Of a stretch of DNA of 64,000 nt, positions 59,591 through 64,000 are shown in pieces (positions within the stretch are counted from its first letter, which is position 1; each line of letters begins with the position of its first letter). The DNA comes from Persicaria tinctoria (lineage: Eukaryota > Streptophyta > Magnoliopsida > Caryophyllales > Polygonaceae): contig JBANSL010000013.1 of NCBI GenBank assembly GCA_037127255.1, forward strand, positions 7,752,188 to 7,816,187, read 5' to 3'. Under the pieces are notes generated by a model, which saw nothing but the letters and a program-made list of their open reading frames with translations, searched no databases and had not been told where the DNA came from. The translations under genes were made by a program, and so were the position numbers.

Positions 59591-61345
59591 TCTAGAGCCA
59601 CACCTGCAACAACATAATACTACTCTTACATTTATTGAAGTTTCAGTATTGGACTAAAGAGCAGTAGGTGATAGTGGACTGAAGCAATATAAACACGGCA
59701 TGGAGATGGAAAAAAGTTGCCTACACCTAGAAAAATCCCTTAGGATTGTCTAAACGGCGCTCATGTATAGATTCCTTTCTCTCCCCAGAATCAACAGCAA
59801 ACTTCCTTTTCCATTGGCCTACAAAAAAAATAGACAAGTGAGAATCTCAGGAATAAAACTTGTTACCAGGCAGTGCAGTAAACGACAACTTGGAAAGAGA
59901 ACAATAATTTATGCACCTCTTTTGCAATTTGAATATCCAAATCGATCCTTTTCAACTTAAAGCATTTTGACTTGCTTCTTGCATAAGATTTTCATATTCA
60001 AGCCCAAACATTTTTATAAAATTAAAGATTTCACTAAATGAACTTTTTATTGACACCCTTTCAAAATAAATGGCCACTCAACACATAAAATATTTCAAAC
60101 AGATGAACGTAAATGAAGAACAAATTCTAGCCAAGTTAACATGAAAAATAATTGATGAGGAGGGAAATGGGTTCTAAAATAAGTGGCCTGAGACTAGTCT
60201 TTCAAAATGGGTTCTAAAATAAATATAGGAATATAAGATTTTTATCAAGTATTTGTTTGTACTATTCTTAATGTAAAACTATAGCACAAAAAATACAACA
60301 AGAAAAAATCAAGATACCTCACATATTCTGTACAGGAGCTGGAGAAGGTTCTCTGGGCCGTTTGAGAGACACATGATGATTTTGAGGACCAGCGTCCATG
60401 TAAGGAAGAAGGTTCTCTGGTACTTTCCCAGACATGCTGCTGACTCTTGCTTTCTGGAATTACTTCTACAACAGTGAGCGACTCTCCTTCAGTTGCCTTC
60501 CCATTAAGAGAAAAAAACTCGATGTGTGGAAGTTCTAATGAAGAACAATCAAAAAAATGTTCTTACCGCACCAACTTCAACCCCTTCCTCAAGGAAAAAA
60601 GATTCAATGCAGCTTTGTTCCCTGAACAAGATTCGAAATATAACCCAAATCCCTAATCTTTTCAAGGATTCTGTAATTAGATTCGGATTCTAAACTTCAA
60701 ATTCATAGTAAGCAGAAGAAAAAAAATTGCTGGCACTTCCTATTGTATTTTCTTTCAGGTTTAAGAGAACTGGAAAACAGGAGAATCTAGATTCCAATTT
60801 TTAGCTGTACAAATTACTTCTTTTTCGTCAATACAAAGAACATCAAACTAATAATAAAAAGCAGTACATGTGAAAATGGGACAAGATACCCTACACTCTA
60901 AGCACGGAAGTAAAGCGTCCCCTAAACTAGAAAGAAGGAACATCAAACTAATAATGAAAAAGCATTACATGATTTTTAGCTGTATAAATTACTTCTTCTT
61001 CATCAAAATAGAATTGAATATAATAGAGTTATTTTACAACTCCACATGCCATAGACAGAACAAAAATTGAGTGGCTAACAAATAGATAGATTTTAATAAT
61101 CCTTTCAGTGTCTTGAAGATAAAATCATATAGTCAAGTTTAGACAAAATTTAAAGTGTGTAGGGCACAAGATAGAATATAGTAGAATATATAGATAATCT
61201 CATTGGCTTATTGATTAGCCTACATTAATCCATATGCCTTTGTAAAAGTAGTTAAATCAGTACAACAAAGCATTCAAATCTCAGCTTCACGAAACACAAT
61301 CCACTGGAATCGCCGATTCGTAGACTCTATCGAAAACGAAAACAT

Positions 61346-61834
61346 TCAAACGCTTGATTTTCTATAGGTTTTTGTCAATCCAAGGATGAGGTTCTCAAAT
61401 TGCTCAATCTCTGCCCCAAATCGAGCTACACCAAGGCCTAATTTCGGATTCAGGGTCAAACATTCACGAAGAACCACAAACCCTAAACCCAAATTTAAAA
61501 AACGATCCCTACTAATCGAAGAACCACAAACCCTTACCTCGGTATGACAGCTGAGAGACGAAGACGGCGACAGGCGAGAGGGTGAAAGGCAAAGACGGCG
61601 AGGTGGCAAGGATGGTGAGACGACGGGAGGTGGAGAGAGGCGGAAGCTCCCTTCTCTGAGCCATCTAGGTTTGTCGGCTGCATGCGAAGAATGGACAGTG
61701 AAAGCTTCGGACGGCGAAGAAGGTGAAGACGGTGGTTTCAGTTTCGACGGATTTGAACGGGTGCAGGCGAAGATGGTGAAGACGGAGACGATGGCGAAGG
61801 TGGAGTGAGGCGGAAATTCTCCCTCCTCGGTCAA
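61346..61834 (-). other. Open frame of unknown origin inside the CACTA element
   Basis: 162 codons, Ser/Pro-rich in the middle and GC-richer than its surroundings. I recognise no domain. It may be another captured host fragment, such as a 5' untranslated region plus first exon, or a chance frame. Confidence 0.3.
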
Positions 61835-63209
61835 AATCTCAATTTCGATTTGGGAATTGATTTCAGTTTCGATTTGGGCGAGCTATTTTGGGATTACGTG
61901 ATTTCAGGCCCCTCTTTTATATCCCGGATCTTATTACGGGTTTTTTTTTGGGACTGGTGGAGTGGATACAAAAAAGCCCGGAGGTAAGGCGTTGATGAAA
62001 CGCCCGGGTTATTAGAACGACACAATAACCCGGATTTTTTAGCTTTGGGTTATTTCATTTGTGTTGAATTGAAATACCCATCACATAATAGCCCGGACGT
62101 GCTTCATATCCGGGTTATATACTGTAGATATTTTTTTTTAAAAAAAACAAATACCTTTAAACCATATTAGACCCCGGATATAACACATCCGGCCTCTTTT
62201 GTAGTGTGCTAAATTCACATTTTTCTACTAGTGCCTTATACATATTCAATCCATATTTGATTTAATTATCTTCATTACTTTGTAACGTTATGACTAATGC
62301 GTATTTGTATATAACTCTCTCGTTTGGATCAGAAATGGACAAACAAAATGCAGGTACATTAGAATCAGAAAATAAATCTTTGCCTGGAGGGTCGAAAAAC
62401 CGCCCAAAGGTACGTATGAGTACTTCGCATTCGTAGAACAATAACATCTTCCGAATTCACGAGCTGAAATTTTCTTCCGATTGCAAATGAATTCATGTAG
62501 GTGTCCCTAATAAGAAATGTGCATTGGAGCAAACTTGGTGTCGTTTGTTGTGTTTGGATCGCGATGTTGACACTTCAGATCATCAAGGTTAACTCAAAAT
62601 TAATCCTGCTTTTTTTTATGATTAATCATTATGATAAATGCTAAATTGAATCCCTAGCTTGTTCTTGGATGCAGAGTTACCTGACCACTAATTGGTCACC
62701 AATGTATTGGGTTGTCAACCTCTTACAAGTATGACTTCTGCCTCAAACTAGACCTATATATACATATAGATATAGATATAGATATATTGGTGTTCATTTA
62801 TTGTTGTTAATCCACATATGGATTAGTTGGTTGGTATTGTCTATGATGGCGTAGATCCCTGTGGCGGTTGCAGCGTCAGGATATGAAGCTGTGAGATTGT
62901 ACAATGGGAAGACGGTAATTGCATCGCGAGGGGAAAAGGGGACCGACTTCAAAGCAAGCCAACTAGTGTTCTTCTGCTTCATTGGTGTACTTGCGGGTAC
63001 TATTGGAGGCCTCGTCGGTATTGGTGGTGGTATCATTTTGGGGCCTTATTTTCTCGAGATGGGAGTTCCTCCCCAGGTAAGATGATCCTCGATCTAAGTG
63101 GTTTAAACTTTGCACCAAATAATTAAATCGGCCAACCAATCAATCTCAAGAGATTGAGAGTTTTTGCCTTTCTGGTCAATTAGGGTTTGACGAATCTTCT
63201 GATCTAGTG

Positions 63210-63252
63210 GGCTACTCCAGCTGGCTTAGCTAGAGTAGCCTACTAGATCACA
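63210..63252. repeat. Degenerate hairpin in intron 9 of copy 3
   Basis: Counterpart of 17430-17483 (tagtgggctactccagctgg / tagctagagtagcctacta) with several mismatches. Confidence 0.7.
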
Positions 63253-63701
63253 CATACTAAAGTTATTCATTCACATCTCAAAGATTAGGGAAACTTATAT
63301 GTGAACATTCTTTGAAGGTATCGACGGCGACAACTACCTTTGCCATGTTGTTCTCATCATCCATGTCGGTCGTAGAGTACTACCTTCTCAAGCGATTCCC
63401 GATTCCTTACAGTAAGTCGGATTGATCTCAACTACACTATTGTTGTTAACATTCACAAAACCCTAAAATCCATATATGCATTTGTCAAAGATGATTATTA
63501 ACTAACAATTGATCAAAGTAATTAATGAATGAATCAATCTCTACCTTTTGTTGGATGCAACTTTGTAGTTTGTTGGAGTGACGACCATAGCAGCACTTGT
63601 AGGAAAATATGTCGTCAAGAAAGTGATTGCGGTCTTAGGAAGAGTGTCTATCATCATCTTCATCCTCGCTTTCACCATATTCATCAGTACCTTTTTTATT
63701 G

Positions 63702-64000
63702 GTAAGTAACTTATTTTATCTAATACGAGTTCATGCTATCTTTATTGCCAACTCGGCCCAATGGGCCGGATTTGAAGGTTGGGCCCATTAGGTCTTGTGT
63801 TTTTTTTTCAGCGAGTTCTTCATACCTAGATATAGCCACACACGAAAGCCGATATATAGCGTGTGGTTGATTCTAGAAAACAAACTTTTCGCTAAAAAAG
63901 AATTATTAAAATAATATATTTTCAGCATTTATAAAAAGTTATTATAAGTCATACTTCCTCCGATTCAAAATGGATGTCGTTTGACTTTTTAACACGTATT
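63702..64000 (+). pseudogene. Start of intron 11 of copy 3
   Basis: Homologous to 17927-18180 of copy 1 (gtaagt donor, then ggcccaatgggccgga). It ends inside what may be a Stowaway-like end (cttcctccgattcaaaatgg). Exon 12 is outside the window. Confidence 0.75.

Larger units (their letters stand above)
57978..62233. mobile_element. CACTA (CMC/EnSpm) element, 4.3 kb, non-autonomous
   Basis: Terminal inverted repeats CACTAGTAGAAAAA at both ends and a 3-bp duplication CCT (57975-57977, 62234-62236). Both subterminal regions (57990-58260 and 61915-62200) are dense in CCGGGC/CCGGAT motifs in both orientations, as is usual for CACTA elements. No transposase frame is seen. The interior carries host-derived sequence, including an importin-alpha fragment, plus a minus-strand open frame at 61346-61834 of unknown origin. 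Confidence 0.88.
57201..63701 (+). pseudogene. TauE-like copy 3, exons 3 (part) to 11
   Basis: Exons by homology: 3' end of exon 3 to 57272, then 57434-57495, 57934-57965, 62333-62409, 62501-62587, 62675-62728, 62855-63076, 63318-63411 and 63561-63701. Exons 6-10 are well kept, including [14 protein letters not shown]. Disabling changes: exons 1-2 and most of exon 3 are absent; exon 5 is 32 bases instead of 28 (4-base insertion, frameshift); a CACTA element fills intron 5; before exon 11 the acceptor GCAG reads GCAA, and the TAC codon there reads TAG. The last exon would lie past the window. No promoter is visible, so a functional product is unlikely. Confidence 0.9.

Noticed and set aside
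63561..63570. Rescue of copy 3 by the new acceptor ttgtag in exon 11
   Set aside because: Using it would drop 8 bases and shift the frame, and copy 3 already lacks its first exons and has an exon-5 frameshift.

Overview
This window is nuclear DNA of a flowering plant, most likely a eudicot. It is AT-rich, its genes have many GT-AG introns, and it is packed with plant-type Ty1/copia and Ty3/gypsy retrotransposons and with Stowaway, PIF/Harbinger, hAT, Mutator and CACTA elements. The species cannot be read from the sequence. No tRNA, rRNA, CRISPR array or prokaryotic gene was seen.

The only host genes recognised are three head-to-tail copies of one gene for a TauE/SafE-type membrane protein (sulfite/anion exporter family). 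Copy 1 (12516-18507, 12 exons, 458 codons) looks intact. Copy 2 (27378-37765, same 12 exons) is nearly identical, but its second intron has grown to about 7.1 kb through a copia insertion, and one splice donor has changed from GT to AT with a usable in-frame GT three bases upstream. Copy 3 (exons between 57201 and 63701) is a pseudogene. It lacks exons 1-2 and most of exon 3, has a 4-base insertion in exon 5, and has a lost acceptor plus an in-frame stop in exon 11. Its last exon lies beyond the window.

Layout. 1-12450: TE-rich upstream DNA with a Harbinger MITE, a chromodomain gypsy element with 161/169-bp LTRs, an RNase H remnant, a Stowaway MITE and a 1.9-kb non-autonomous hAT carrying nested repeats. 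12455-18507: gene copy 1. 18508-27300: a 5'-truncated copia (element A) and a Mutator-like element with long inverted ends. 27311-37765: gene copy 2. 37766-46409: a second copy of the downstream block, with a fuller element A (itself split by a 1.35-kb insertion) and the left half of the Mutator-like element. 46410-63701: the remains of copy 3, broken up by copia B, a Harbinger MITE, a 3.2-kb Mutator-like element, a TRIM and a 4.3-kb CACTA element that carries a piece of an importin-alpha gene.

How the pieces relate. Copies 1 and 2 share the same TE insertions at the same sites (intron-2 MITEs, a solo LTR, element A downstream), so they arose by a recent segmental duplication of roughly 13-19 kb. 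Copy 3 has an empty site where copies 1 and 2 carry a Stowaway MITE plus solo LTR, so it split off earlier. I found no clearly new biochemical system. The notable content is the structural history of the tandem array: nested insertions with exact target-site duplications, unusual LTR ends, gene capture, and differential decay of paralogues.
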